From the NCBI RefSeq assembly GCF_001311195.1, contig NZ_BBAJ01000005.1, forward strand, positions 1 through 61,410: a stretch of DNA of 61,410 bases. The letters are read 5' to 3'. The stretch is from Lacticaseibacillus camelliae DSM 22697 = JCM 13995 (GTDB lineage Bacteria; Bacillota; Bacilli; Lactobacillales; Lactobacillaceae). The notes under the pieces are model-generated. The model worked only from the letters and a program-made list of their open reading frames with translations. It made no database searches and had not been told where the DNA came from. Position 1 is the stretch's first letter; every line of letters begins with the position of its first letter. Shown piece after piece: positions 51,681 to 59,620 of the stretch. Position numbers and translations under genes: made by a program.

Positions 51681-52117
51681 TTACTGAGCCTGGTGAGGGA
51701 CGCGATTCAGCCTGACTTGATCCCCAACCTCGGCGATGACGTCAAAGCCTGGGTCGTTGTCTAGCTCACCAAAGTTCAATTTCAGGGTGTGGCCGGTTTG
51801 CTCGACGGTGTGGACGCGTTCTTTGACCAGCATGCGCAGGGCCTCGGCGAAGGTGAAGTGGTTGGCTGCTTCCTGTTCCGCCTTGGCGAGGGTGTAGCCT
51901 TGGTCGATCATCGATTTCACAAAACTGATCGTGACAATGTCGCGGTAACTGTATCGCTTGTTTTGGCCTTCGCCGTGCCGGATGGGGTGCACGATGCCTT
52001 TTTTTTCTCCCAATACCGGATCTGCGTGGCCGTCGCGCCGGTGACCCGACTGGTTTCACCGATGCCCATTGACACGTCAAGGTCTTGGACCCGACGTTTG
52101 AATTCGAATTCATCCAA
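51681..52117 (-). CDS. MerR family regulator (one frameshift)
   Basis: About 144 aa. The N-terminal winged helix MGIGETSRVTGATATQIRYW (MerR recognition helix ending RYWE) continues after the break as KKGIVHPIRHGEGQNKRYSYRD, then a coiled dimerisation helix and a short effector-free C-terminus. No Cys cluster, so not a metal sensor of the classic type. The T8 run at 51999-52006 (A8 on the coding strand) should be six. TTG start at 52117 behind AGGAGG is the only start with an RBS. Divergent from the MFS gene, which it very likely controls. Confidence 0.82.
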
Positions 52118-52136
52118 GGTTTTTCCTCCTATACCA

Positions 52137-52197
52137 TTGACATGCAAACACAACTGACGTAATATTTTCAACTGTGATTATAACACAATGTTATATT
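52137..52197 (+). promoter_or_regulatory. Promoter region of the MFS operon with MerR-type spacing
   Basis: Two overlapping candidates. TTGACA (52137-52142), 17 nt, TAATAT (52160-52165) is near consensus. TTCAAC (52167-52172), 19 nt, TATATT (52192-52197) has the extended spacer typical of MerR-activated promoters, and its spacer contains the imperfect dyad TGTGATTATAACACA (52173-52187). Confidence 0.55.
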
Positions 52198-52236
52198 CGA
52201 GCAACGAAAAATTAGATAGGGAGCCTAAAACATCAG

Positions 52237-53734
52237 ATGGATAGTCTAAAAAAATGCTAAAGATGTGAATGGTAAGCCGATCCACGCAATGATGATGATC
52301 ATCACCCTGCTAGTAGGGACCTTCACCACCGTCTTGAATCAGACCATTCTCTCAACCGCGTATCCGACCTTAATGAATACGTTCAATATTTCCACTTCGA
52401 CAGTCCAGTGGCTGACGACAGGCTTCATGCTGGTCAACGGGATCATGATCCCGGTCACCGCGTTCCTGGTGAACAAGGTGCCGACCAAAATCCTGTACCT
52501 GTTTGCGATGAGCACGTTCCTGATCGGGACCATTGTCGCGTACGTCGCCGGCAACTTCGGCGTGTTGCTGACCGGTCGCTTGATTCAGGCCGTCGGGGTC
52601 GGCGTCACGATGCCGCTCCTGCAGAACATCATGCTGACGATTTTCCCGCCTGACAAACGTGGGGCAGCCATGGGGGTTGCCGGGATCGCCATCGGGGTCG
52701 CACCTGCCATTGGGCCGACACTTTCCGGCTGGGTCATTGACCAGTTCGGCTGGCGAATGCTGTTCGGCATGATCATCCCCGTCGCGGCTCTGGTTTTGAT
52801 CAGCTCGTTCTTCTTCATGGCGAACGTCCTGCCTGACCGCAACCCGAAGCTCGACGTGCTGTCTCTGATCGAATCGACGATCGGCTTCGGCGCCTTGCTG
52901 TACGGCTTCTCCGAAGTCGGCGACAAGGGCTGGGGCTCGCCGATCGTGTACGGCTCCATTATTCTTGGGGTCCTGGTGATTGCGCTGTTCACGCACCGTC
53001 AGCTCAACTTGGACCAGCCGTTCTTGGAACTGCGCGTCTTCAAGACCAAGATTTTCACCTTATCCTCAATCTTGGGTTCCATTGCCAACATGGCGATGGT
53101 CGGGGCCGAAATGGTCATTCCGATGTACCTGCAGATCATTCACGGCAAAACGGCGCTGGAATCTGGACTCACGCTTTTGCCTGGGGCCATCATGATGGCG
53201 CTGATGAGTCCAGTCACTGGGAACATTTTTGACCGGATCGGGGCCAAGCGCCTCGCGCAACTTGGCCTGTTCCTGCTGGCCATTGCGACCGTGCCGTACG
53301 CGTTTGTCACGGCCAACACCCCATCGATTTACATCACCATGCTCTACATGGTCCGGATGTTCGGGATTTCGATGACGATGATGCCGCTGACCACCAACGG
53401 CATGAACGCGTTGCCGCAGAACATGATCGCCCATGGTACCGCCGTCAACAACACCGTGCGGCAGATCGCCAGCTCCATTGCAACGGCGATCATGATCTCT
53501 GTGCTGAGTGACGTCACCAATGCGTCCAAGCCGGCTAAGGCGCTTTTGACCTCGGATCCGCTGGCGTACAAGCACGCGTTCTTCAACGCGACCCTGAACG
53601 GCTACCACGCGGCGTTCTGGTTCGCAATCGGCTTTTCCACGCTCGGCTGGCTGCTGGCGTTCTTCCTGAACCAGAAGACGGGTTCCGTTGAGGTCGACCT
53701 CAAGGCAGACGCTAAAAAGGAGGCGGCAAAATGA
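52237..53734 (+). CDS. DHA2-type MFS multidrug transporter (one frameshift)
   Basis: About 499 aa with 14 predicted TM helices, proton-driven drug efflux family. With the A7 run at 52248-52254 read as A6 the start is MDSLKNAKDVNGKPIHAMMM, then TM1 ITLLVGTFTTVLNQTILSTA. Motif C-like GVAPAIGPTLSGWVIDQFGWR and motif A-like LTGRLIQAVGVG are present. ATG 52237 follows GGGAG at a long spacing. Operon with DUF4811 (4-nt overlap) and divergent MerR: a MerR-MFS-DUF4811 set seen in lactobacilli. Confidence 0.88.
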
Positions 53735-54459
53735 TTCTTTGGATACTGATCATTAGCACCGCCTTGCTGTTCCTCAGCTTCATGCTGATGAAAAACTCTT
53801 GGTTGCGCACGCTGCTCAGCGCTATTTTCTTGATCATCTTGCTGAGTGCCATCGCGCTGATCCAGAACAACGACGCGAACCACGTCGGCATGAAAAAGGT
53901 CACAACCGAATCCACGCAGGTGATTTACAGCGCGTCGCCGAGCCCACAGCTGAAACTGCTGCTGCACCAGGACATCGGCACCGCCGGCAAGCACAACGTG
54001 GTCATTTACAAGACCAGCGAAAAGGGCAAGGCAACGCACACAAAGGCTGACTACGACATTCACAACAAGGTCGTCAGCACCTCCGATAACGTCGCGCAGA
54101 TGAAAGTCCGCCGCACCGAGTGGGTCTACAAGTCAGACTTTTATTCCACGCTGTTCGCCAACCAGAACAACCACTTGCTGGTCAGCCAGACCAACACGTT
54201 CTCGCTGCCTAAGGGTTGGTACAACCTGACCACCAAGCAGGCCAAGGAACTCGGTAAGCAGGCGAAAGCCATGCAGAACCCGAGTGCTGCGCAAAAGGCC
54301 GCGATGGGCCAAGCCATTCAGGCGCAAGTCGCCGCAGCGATGCAAAAGAATCCATCGATGAGTAAGGCGGATCAGCAGCAGCTGGTAAAACAGATCACTG
54401 CTAAGTACCAGCAGCAGGCGATGGCCAAGCTGATCAATCAGATTCAAGCTAAATACTAA
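53731..54459 (+). CDS. DUF4811 family membrane protein
   Basis: 242 aa. Two N-terminal TM helices (ILWILIISTALLFLSFMLM and TLLSAIFLIILLSAIALI), then an extracytoplasmic domain and a Gln/Ala/Lys-rich C-terminal helix (AAQKAAMGQAIQAQVAAAMQ). This matches DUF4811, regularly encoded behind DHA2 exporters in lactobacilli; possible accessory of the pump. The start overlaps the MFS stop. Frame intact. Confidence 0.8.
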   Translation: MILWILIISTALLFLSFMLMKNSWLRTLLSAIFLIILLSAIALIQNNDANHVGMKKVTTESTQVIYSASPSPQLKLLLHQDIGTAGKHNVVIYKTSEKGKATHTKADYDIHNKVVSTSDNVAQMKVRRTEWVYKSDFYSTLFANQNNHLLVSQTNTFSLPKGWYNLTTKQAKELGKQAKAMQNPSAAQKAAMGQAIQAQVAAAMQKNPSMSKADQQQLVKQITAKYQQQAMAKLINQIQAKY

Positions 54460-54469
54460 GTTTGAAGAA

Positions 54470-54498
54470 GTCGTGTCTGAGAAGACACGGCTTTTTTT
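54470..54498 (+). terminator. DUF4811 gene terminator
   Basis: GTCGTGTCT-GAGA-AGACACGGC stem followed by seven T residues. Nearly the same hairpin recurs at 54676-54703. Confidence 0.85.
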
Positions 54499-54517
54499 GT
54501 TCCCTGATCGGGTGATG

Positions 54518-54658
54518 ATGTCTGCCTATTTTACGCATAGCGGCAGCGCCAGCGAGATTCGCATCAGTCTGCGGCCGAATCCTCGGGATTTTGCTACTAC
54601 GACGGCCTTGGGCGCTGAGGCCATCGACTACGCGCCAGGGTGGGAGACAAAGAAGTAA
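54518..54658 (+). pseudogene. Internally deleted relic of a quinone oxidoreductase gene
   Basis: Reads MSAYFTHSGSASEIRIS, like the MQAAYFTQVGNTDEIEV start of the gene at 55999, then jumps to NPRDFATTTALGAEAIDYAP followed by GWETKK and a stop. That second part matches NPRDFVAVTALGAEAIDYAP in the middle of the same protein. About 170 codons between the two segments are gone and the C-terminal third is missing. Nucleotide similarity to 56552-56615 is obvious. Too short to be a functional enzyme and without an RBS. Confidence 0.8.
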
Positions 54659-54675
54659 TAAAACGTGTTTTGGAA

Positions 54676-54703
54676 GTCGCGTCTGAAAAGATACGACTTT
54701 TTG
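54676..54703 (+). terminator. Duplicate terminator hairpin behind the relic
   Basis: GTCGCGTCT-GAAA-AGATACGAC stem followed by TTTTT; differs from the hairpin at 54470-54498 by a few mostly compensatory changes (GTGTCT/AGACAC against GCGTCT/AGATAC). Confidence 0.65.
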
Positions 54704-54711
54704 CTGCCATT

Positions 54712-54744
54712 GAAAAAAAGCACTGCCTTAAAAAGACAGTGCTT
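54712..54744 (-). terminator. Terminator of the ADP-ribosylglycohydrolase gene
   Basis: Minus strand AAGCACTG / CAGTGCTT stem with an 11-nt loop, followed by seven T residues. Confidence 0.75.
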
Positions 54745-54779
54745 AAGGGCACCCACAAGCAAATTGTCGCGTACCGAGA

Positions 54780-55706
54780 CTATTGTTCACCAAACTTTTG
54801 GGCGAAGTCGGTGATGATACGGCGGCTCTGCTTGGTCTGAATCAACGCCTTGCGCCACTGCGCCGGGGCTTGCTCGTCCAAGTGGCCGGCCGCATACAGA
54901 CAGGCGGCGATTTGGGCAATCGTATCGGTGTCCTCGCCGAGGTTGGCTGCGGTCAGAATCAGGTCCTGCACAGACGCCGCATTCGCCGCACACCAAACGG
55001 CTGCTTCCAGCGAGTCAATCACGTAGCCGCTTGAGCGAATTTGGTCGCGCGGCGTGGCGAAAAAGTCTGGGTTCAAGACCCGGTCAAAATACGCGAACTC
55101 CTCGGCACGGAAGTCACCTTGATGCACCAACTGGCTGGCCTGCTTGAGTGCTTCGGCGAGCGCCTGGCCAGCCAGCAGCTGCCGCAGCGTCTCAACGTAC
55201 AGGCAGCTGGCGATGATCGACCGCTCGTGGCCGTGCGTCACTGTGGTAAAGTCCGTGATGCGTTGCCGGCGATCCCGCCAGTTTTGCCCATCCAGGGCGA
55301 AGGCGAGGGGCGCAATGCGCATCAACGCGCCATTGCCGTTCGCGTTAGCCAACCGGCTGCCCGCCTCAGTTGCGGGCACGTGCCCCGTGTTAAAGCGGCT
55401 GATGGCCTCACTGGTGCCGATGCCAATATCGAAGCGAATGCCGTGCGGCGTGTAGTCGCCGTCCAGGTAAGCAGTGAACTTTTGCATCAGCTGGGTCGGG
55501 CCGCCGCCTTCAGTCAGCGTCTCCGCCAGGCACAAGGTCAGTGAGCTGTCATCTGACCATGAGCCGACCGGCTGATCATACGTGCCGTGGCCGGTCATGT
55601 CAGAGACGTGGTAGCTGTCGCGCGGCCGGAACTCGACCGGTACGCCGAGCGCATCGGCAATCATGCTGACTTCGAACAAGTTTGTGATTTGGTTTTGACT
55701 GGCCAT
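54780..55706 (-). CDS. ADP-ribosylglycohydrolase family protein
   Basis: 308 aa, DraG-like hydrolase that removes ADP-ribose from proteins or nucleic acids. Metal-binding SWSDDSSLTLCLAETL (S-D-D motif), NANGNGALMRIAPLA, VTHGHERSIIA and LGEDTDTIAQIAA (usually GGDTDT) are present. The first motif reads MIADALGVPVEF where most members have GDALG. ATG 55706 follows GGAGGC on the minus strand. Monocistronic. No toxin or partner transferase is seen nearby, so its substrate is unknown. The 292-nt gap to the next gene holds promoters for both sides and nothing else I can name. Frame intact. Confidence 0.85.
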   Translation of the reverse strand: MASQNQITNLFEVSMIADALGVPVEFRPRDSYHVSDMTGHGTYDQPVGSWSDDSSLTLCLAETLTEGGGPTQLMQKFTAYLDGDYTPHGIRFDIGIGTSEAISRFNTGHVPATEAGSRLANANGNGALMRIAPLAFALDGQNWRDRRQRITDFTTVTHGHERSIIASCLYVETLRQLLAGQALAEALKQASQLVHQGDFRAEEFAYFDRVLNPDFFATPRDQIRSSGYVIDSLEAAVWCAANAASVQDLILTAANLGEDTDTIAQIAACLYAAGHLDEQAPAQWRKALIQTKQSRRIITDFAQKFGEQ

Positions 55707-55998
55707 GGCTGCCTCCATGATTGACGTTAAACACTATTGTTGAATTCAGTTTAGCACAGTGCTTAACCGCAGATGAACTGGTTGCTGCCTGTGGGAGTCT
55801 GAACAGTCCAAATTGAGCGTTTATTCGATGGCCCAACGCAAACTGTCACTTACGTTTCATTCTTCCTATCAGTACAATTAAGGCAAGAACATTGGCTAAG
55901 CTGAAGAAGTATTTGCTGGCTGCTTAACTCAAGACCGGTAGCCTAGTCTGTTGGCTAAGCGGGCGACTCGGTAGCGTATTTCGAAAGGATGACAATCA

Positions 55999-56970
55999 GT
56001 GAGAGCAGAAACCGAAAAGATGCAGGCTGCCTATTTTACGCAAGTGGGCAATACTGATGAGATTGAAGTGGGTCAGCTACCGGTGCCGTCGATCGGGCCG
56101 GCTGATGTCCTAGTTCGGATCCGCGAGGCGGCGGTCAACCGGGTCGACGCGTATGTGCGTTCCGGGGCGTTTAAAACACCGCTTCAACCGCAACAAATCA
56201 TCGGCCGCGATGCGTGGGGTACGGTGGCGGCCGTGGGTGCAGAAGTCACGGCTTTCCATGTTGGCGACCGCGTCTGGACCAACAGCATGGGATACGGCGG
56301 CCGGCAAGGTATCACCGCACAGTTTGCCACCATTCCTGAGGCCCGGTTGTTTGCGATGCCTGATGGCGACCCGAGCAACTGGCTCGCGCTGGTTCATCCC
56401 GGCGCAACGGCGGCCATCATCGTCACGCAGCTCTTGAAGCTTCAGCCTGGCCAAACATTGCTTGCCGAAGGTGGCGCGGGGCACGTTGGCCGGATGCTGA
56501 TCCAGTGTGCGAAAATTTGCGGACTGCACGTGATCGCCACGGCGAATCCGCGAGATTTTGTTGCTGTGACTGCCTTGGGAGCTGAGGCCATCGATTACGC
56601 GCCAGGCTGGGAGAAAAAGTTGGATCGACCAGTGGATGCCATCATTGATAGTTCAGGTCGTGTCCCGTTGCAACTCAACCTTGATCAACTTGCAGTAGGC
56701 GGCCAGATCATTTTGATTGCCGCCACCAAAGAACCCAAAGTTAGCTTTGACCTGCCCAGATTCTACATGAACGAGCAGCGATTGCGCGGGTTTGTCATCA
56801 GCCGGGCGAGTTTGGCGAGTCTGACGCAGGCAAATCAATGGCTGCTTCAGCACGCGGCCACTTTTGCGCCACTGACAGTCGAGCAGTTGTCTTTAAATGA
56901 TGCCGCAAAGGCCCATGCAATGGTCATGGATCCACAGGTGAAAACGCGGCTGCTGATTACCTTGCCATAG
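55999..56970 (+). CDS. NADPH:quinone reductase-like zinc-independent dehydrogenase
   Basis: 323-aa MDR-superfamily protein (quinone oxidoreductase type). AAYFTQVGNTDEIEVGQLPV, EAAVNRVDAYVRSGAF, GRDAWGTVAAVGAEVTAFHVGDRV and the nucleotide-binding LLAEGGAGHVGRMLIQCAKI are visible; ATANPRDFVAVTALGAEAID follows the Rossmann turn. GTG start at 55999 behind GAAAGGATG; an internal ATG at 56020 has a poorer RBS. Frame intact. A deleted relic of the same gene lies 1.4 kb upstream. The next ORF starts 51 nt downstream and may be co-transcribed. Confidence 0.85.
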   Translation: MRAETEKMQAAYFTQVGNTDEIEVGQLPVPSIGPADVLVRIREAAVNRVDAYVRSGAFKTPLQPQQIIGRDAWGTVAAVGAEVTAFHVGDRVWTNSMGYGGRQGITAQFATIPEARLFAMPDGDPSNWLALVHPGATAAIIVTQLLKLQPGQTLLAEGGAGHVGRMLIQCAKICGLHVIATANPRDFVAVTALGAEAIDYAPGWEKKLDRPVDAIIDSSGRVPLQLNLDQLAVGGQIILIAATKEPKVSFDLPRFYMNEQRLRGFVISRASLASLTQANQWLLQHAATFAPLTVEQLSLNDAAKAHAMVMDPQVKTRLLITLP

Positions 56971-57021
56971 GTGTTGGTAATCCGATATGATGGCCCCAAA
57001 GGCAAGCAGGAGGAGAATGTC

Positions 57022-57483
57022 ATGAAAATCGAACTGGTGCCAATCACGATCGACATGTATGAAGGCGACGTCGAAGTCTACGATAATTCAATCACTTTGG
57101 ATCCGTATGTGCTGGTGCACGTCATTGCCCAGGCGCCACACTGGTCAGAGACGGTCGATGGGGATCTTCAGCTGCGTCGCCAGAAGGTGCGTGAAATCAA
57201 AAAGGCCATTGCACCGGTGATCAAGCAGAATCAACAATGGCTCGATTTGGATACTCAGCAGCCAGCTGATGCTATTCTTAAACAGGTCCCGGACATGATC
57301 AATAAGCTCATGGCCGTTTTAAACACGGTGATGATTCCAGGCGAGTTGGAAATCGACTCGATGGAGCTGATAGGGTCCTGGCCGGCATACGAAGCTGAGC
57401 CAACCGAGCTGCTCGATCAGTATCATCAGCAACACGCGCTTCATCTAGCAGAACGTCTCAGAGACCAAAACCTCGACCAATAA
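57022..57483 (+). CDS. Hypothetical protein
   Basis: 153 aa, not recognised. Soluble and acidic, begins MKIELVPITIDMYEGDVEVY, and contains a mainly helical middle (QLRRQKVREIKKAIAPVIKQ, DAILKQVPDMINKLMAVLNT) and a Gln/His-rich end. No signal, TM or Cys. ATG 57022 with AGGAGGAG RBS. Probably in one transcript with the preceding oxidoreductase. It converges on the structured RNA gene at 57530-57914; a terminator-like hairpin for this strand is at 57638-57666 (GCCACCGG / CCGGTGGC then T5). Confidence 0.65.
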   Translation: MKIELVPITIDMYEGDVEVYDNSITLDPYVLVHVIAQAPHWSETVDGDLQLRRQKVREIKKAIAPVIKQNQQWLDLDTQQPADAILKQVPDMINKLMAVLNTVMIPGELEIDSMELIGSWPAYEAEPTELLDQYHQQHALHLAERLRDQNLDQ

Positions 57484-57529
57484 CTGACGAGCCGAGTGGT
57501 GTGACCACGACCCATGCCCGTCGGATGTC

Positions 57530-57914
57530 AAAAACGCCCGACCGCTTTTCTTGAAATTACCAAGAAAAGGGGCCGGGCGCTTCGTCTGCATCCGAAACCA
57601 CGCAAAGGGCACCATCTCTTGCGAAATGGTGTCCCGCGCCACCGGATTTGACCCCGGTGGCTTTTTATTGCAGGGTTGCCCCTGCCTGCTATCCCAACCG
57701 CTGTCACCAGGGCCGGTCGCTTTATTAAGTTAGGAAAGTGATAGCAGCATCCTGCCATGCGTCCTGAAAGGACCCCATACGTTGAGGTATGGTCTTCGTA
57801 GCCAACCAGCTGGCGGCTCAGCATGCCGGGTCAACCCATGGCTTGGGTCGGATTGCCCGGTAGTTGGCGAGTAGTGCTGATGAGGTTGTTCCTTCCTCAC
57901 CCACTCGTCATCCA
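57530..57914 (-). ncRNA. Candidate structured non-coding RNA, about 385 nt
   Basis: No plausible protein in any frame, but dense pairing on the minus strand. Minus-strand helices: CGAGTGGGTGAGG with CCTCATCAGCACTACTCG at the 5' end; CCGGG...ACCCA / TGGGT...CCCGG; AGCC-CCAGCTGG-GGCT; CATAC / GTATG; GTCCT-TTC-AGGAC; a long-range CTGCTATC / GATAGCAG (57740-57747 with 57686-57693); GCAGGG-GCAA-CCCTGC (57670-57685); a second GCAA-capped hairpin at 57607-57635; and a final 57535-57579 stem followed by five T as terminator. It starts just downstream of TTGACA-N17-TATTCT. It lacks the signatures I know for RNase P, tmRNA, SRP or 6S RNA. Not assigned to a family. Confidence 0.7.
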
Positions 57915-57919
57915 AGGGC

Positions 57920-57948
57920 AGAATAGCACGGCATGAAATCGTTGTCAA
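57920..57948 (-). promoter_or_regulatory. Promoter of the structured RNA
   Basis: Minus strand TTGACA (57943-57948), 17-nt spacer, TATTCT (57920-57925): full consensus -35 and 5/6 -10. Transcription should start near 57912-57914, at the first helix of the RNA. Confidence 0.8.
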
Positions 57949-58085
57949 TTTAATTGAGATGAACCTTTTTAACCATGTCATGACATATAGTATTCTATTT
58001 ATATTCTGGGTTGGTTTGCCTGACGAAACGAGTCGCCACACATCAAAAGACGCCCCAATCAACTCGATGATCAGGACGCCATTAA

Positions 58086-58965
58086 CTATTTGGTGAGGGG
58101 CTTGAACCGGTCGATGAACGCTGTAGTGATCGGCGTCTGGAGCCGGTGCTTACGCCAGGCCAGGACCGTGTGGGTCTGCACGCGCGGCTAGAACGGGATG
58201 AACCGCACCCCGGCGTGATTTTGCGGGTCGATGACGCCTTCGATCGTCAGGGCGGCACCAACTTGTGCTTGCACCAACGGCATGACGTTAAAGATCAGAT
58301 TGAAGTGGCCGACAATTTTCAGATCGGTCAGTTTAATCTCCGACCACGAAGCCAAGAGTTGCTGCACGGCGCCGCGGCTGGAAATAATGAGCGGCACCTC
58401 TGGCAAATCGGCAGGCTCGATCACCGGTTTCGTGGCGATGGGGGCGTCGACACTGACGACCAGGCCCCAGCGCTCTGTATGCGCCAGTGTGAGGTGGTCG
58501 TACTTGTCCGCATTCACCGGCTCGAGCAGCAAGGCCAGGTCGATCAGGCCCTTGTCGAGCCGGTCAAACAGGTCGTCGGAGGTCCCGGTGAACAGGTCGA
58601 AGGTGACCGCCGGGTATTCGGCCGTGAACCCGGCAAGTTCGTTGGCCAGGGTGTGGCTGCTGTCAGCCTCGACTGCACCGATGTTGAGGTTCCCGCTGAA
58701 TAACTGACGCCGCTGGTCGATAAAAGTCTGCTCGGTTTGCTGCGTCAACGTCAGGATTTCCTGCGCACGCGTTTTGAGGTAAAGTCCGGCCTGCGTCAGC
58801 GTGAGGCCGTGATTGGTCCGCGTGAACAGTGGCGCGCCTAACTCGTTTTCCAGCTGCTTGAGTTGGCGGGAGAGTGTAGCTGCGTGATGTGCAGACGCTC
58901 TGCCGCCCGCGAGATCGAGCCCGCGCGTCAATCGCCAAAAAGTATTCCAGCAGTCTTAATTCCAT
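58086..58965 (-). CDS. LysR family regulator (two frameshifts and an in-frame stop)
   Basis: About 293 aa if restored. N-terminal HTH: MELRLLEYFLAID, then RGSISRAAERLHITQ (a G missing near 58921) and PTLSRQLKQLENELGAPLFTR (a C missing near 58879). The effector domain begins GNLNIGAVEADSSHTLANEL. The frame then meets TAG at 58188-58190, yet continues in the same frame with PRVQTHTVLAWRKHRLQTPI and TTAFIDRFKPLTK to the next stop, so the stop looks like a GAG-to-TAG change or paired indels. ATG 58965 after GGAGG. Last gene of the cupin-CMD-SDR-LysR unit (19-nt gap). Could be a true pseudogene. Confidence 0.75.
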
Positions 58966-58984
58966 CACGCACGCCTCCAGTCAG

Positions 58985-59617
58985 TTAATAAGGCCGGTCG
59001 CCAACCGTGCCGGGCTTATCGATTCCTAGACTACTATACCGATGCAGGCGGGGATTCACAATCGTGTTGACGATCAGGTCGGCGACACTTTTGCGCGAGA
59101 CGATGGTGCCTTTAAAAGGCGTGCCTTTTGCCGTGAGCTCGTAGTCGACCTCGTCATCGTCCGTCAGGTAGGCGGCGCGAATCAGGGTGTAGTCCAGATT
59201 ACTTGTCTCAATTAGCTGGGCGGCACGCCGGGTGTCATCCATGACGTCACTGCCGACGTCTTCTTCGACCCAGCGGCCAAACTCGCCAGGCACCTCGTGG
59301 TACAAGCCGAGCCCCGTGACGTAGATCAGCCGGTCAACGCTGGCGCTGGTCATCGCCTTGACGATATTTTCCGCCATCGGTTCAAACTCGCCGCCGAGGT
59401 TCGAGTAGACGATGTCCTGGCTGACCATGGCTTGGTACAGGGCCTGGTAGTCGTTCACGTCGGCCTCGACCACGGTTTCGCGAGTGGGGTTGATCTGACC
59501 AAGCCGCTTGGCCCGGCGCAGGTACAAGGTGAGGTGAGCGTCGGTTTCTTGCAACAGGCGCTGGCGGACCAGTCTGGCAATTCGGCCGTTAGCGCCTAAA
59601 ATCAGCACATTGGGCAA
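58985..59617 (-). CDS. NAD(P)-binding atypical SDR (NmrA-like)
   Basis: 210 aa. VLILGANGRIARLVRQRLL is a GxxGxxA Rossmann motif; VVEADVNDYQALYQAM and RLIYVTGLGLYHEVPGEFG follow, and the C-terminal part has VSRKSVADLIVNTIVNP, as in NAD(P)H-binding, NmrA-like or BVR-B-like proteins. The catalytic Tyr-x3-Lys of classical SDRs is absent, so it may sense or use NADPH without classical SDR chemistry. TTG start at 59617 behind GGAGGAC. Third gene of the operon, 3 nt from the preceding stop. Frame intact. Confidence 0.8.
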   Translation of the reverse strand: MPNVLILGANGRIARLVRQRLLQETDAHLTLYLRRAKRLGQINPTRETVVEADVNDYQALYQAMVSQDIVYSNLGGEFEPMAENIVKAMTSASVDRLIYVTGLGLYHEVPGEFGRWVEEDVGSDVMDDTRRAAQLIETSNLDYTLIRAAYLTDDDEVDYELTAKGTPFKGTIVSRKSVADLIVNTIVNPRLHRYSSLGIDKPGTVGDRPY

Positions 59618-59620
59618 CGG

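Noticed and set aside
55920-55990. Degenerate copy of the element before the quinone reductase (GGTAGCCTAG)
   Set aside because: Shared string is too short and no arm pairing or border sequences are found.
57638-57661. tRNA-like T-arm (GGTCAAAT loop) suggesting tmRNA
   Set aside because: No matching acceptor stem, no CCA context, and none of the conserved tmRNA tag-region sequence; the hairpin is simply symmetric.
57730-58062. 110-codon open frame on the minus strand across the structured RNA
   Set aside because: No RBS, no family features, and it crosses the RNA promoter and several strong helices; composition follows RNA stems rather than codons.
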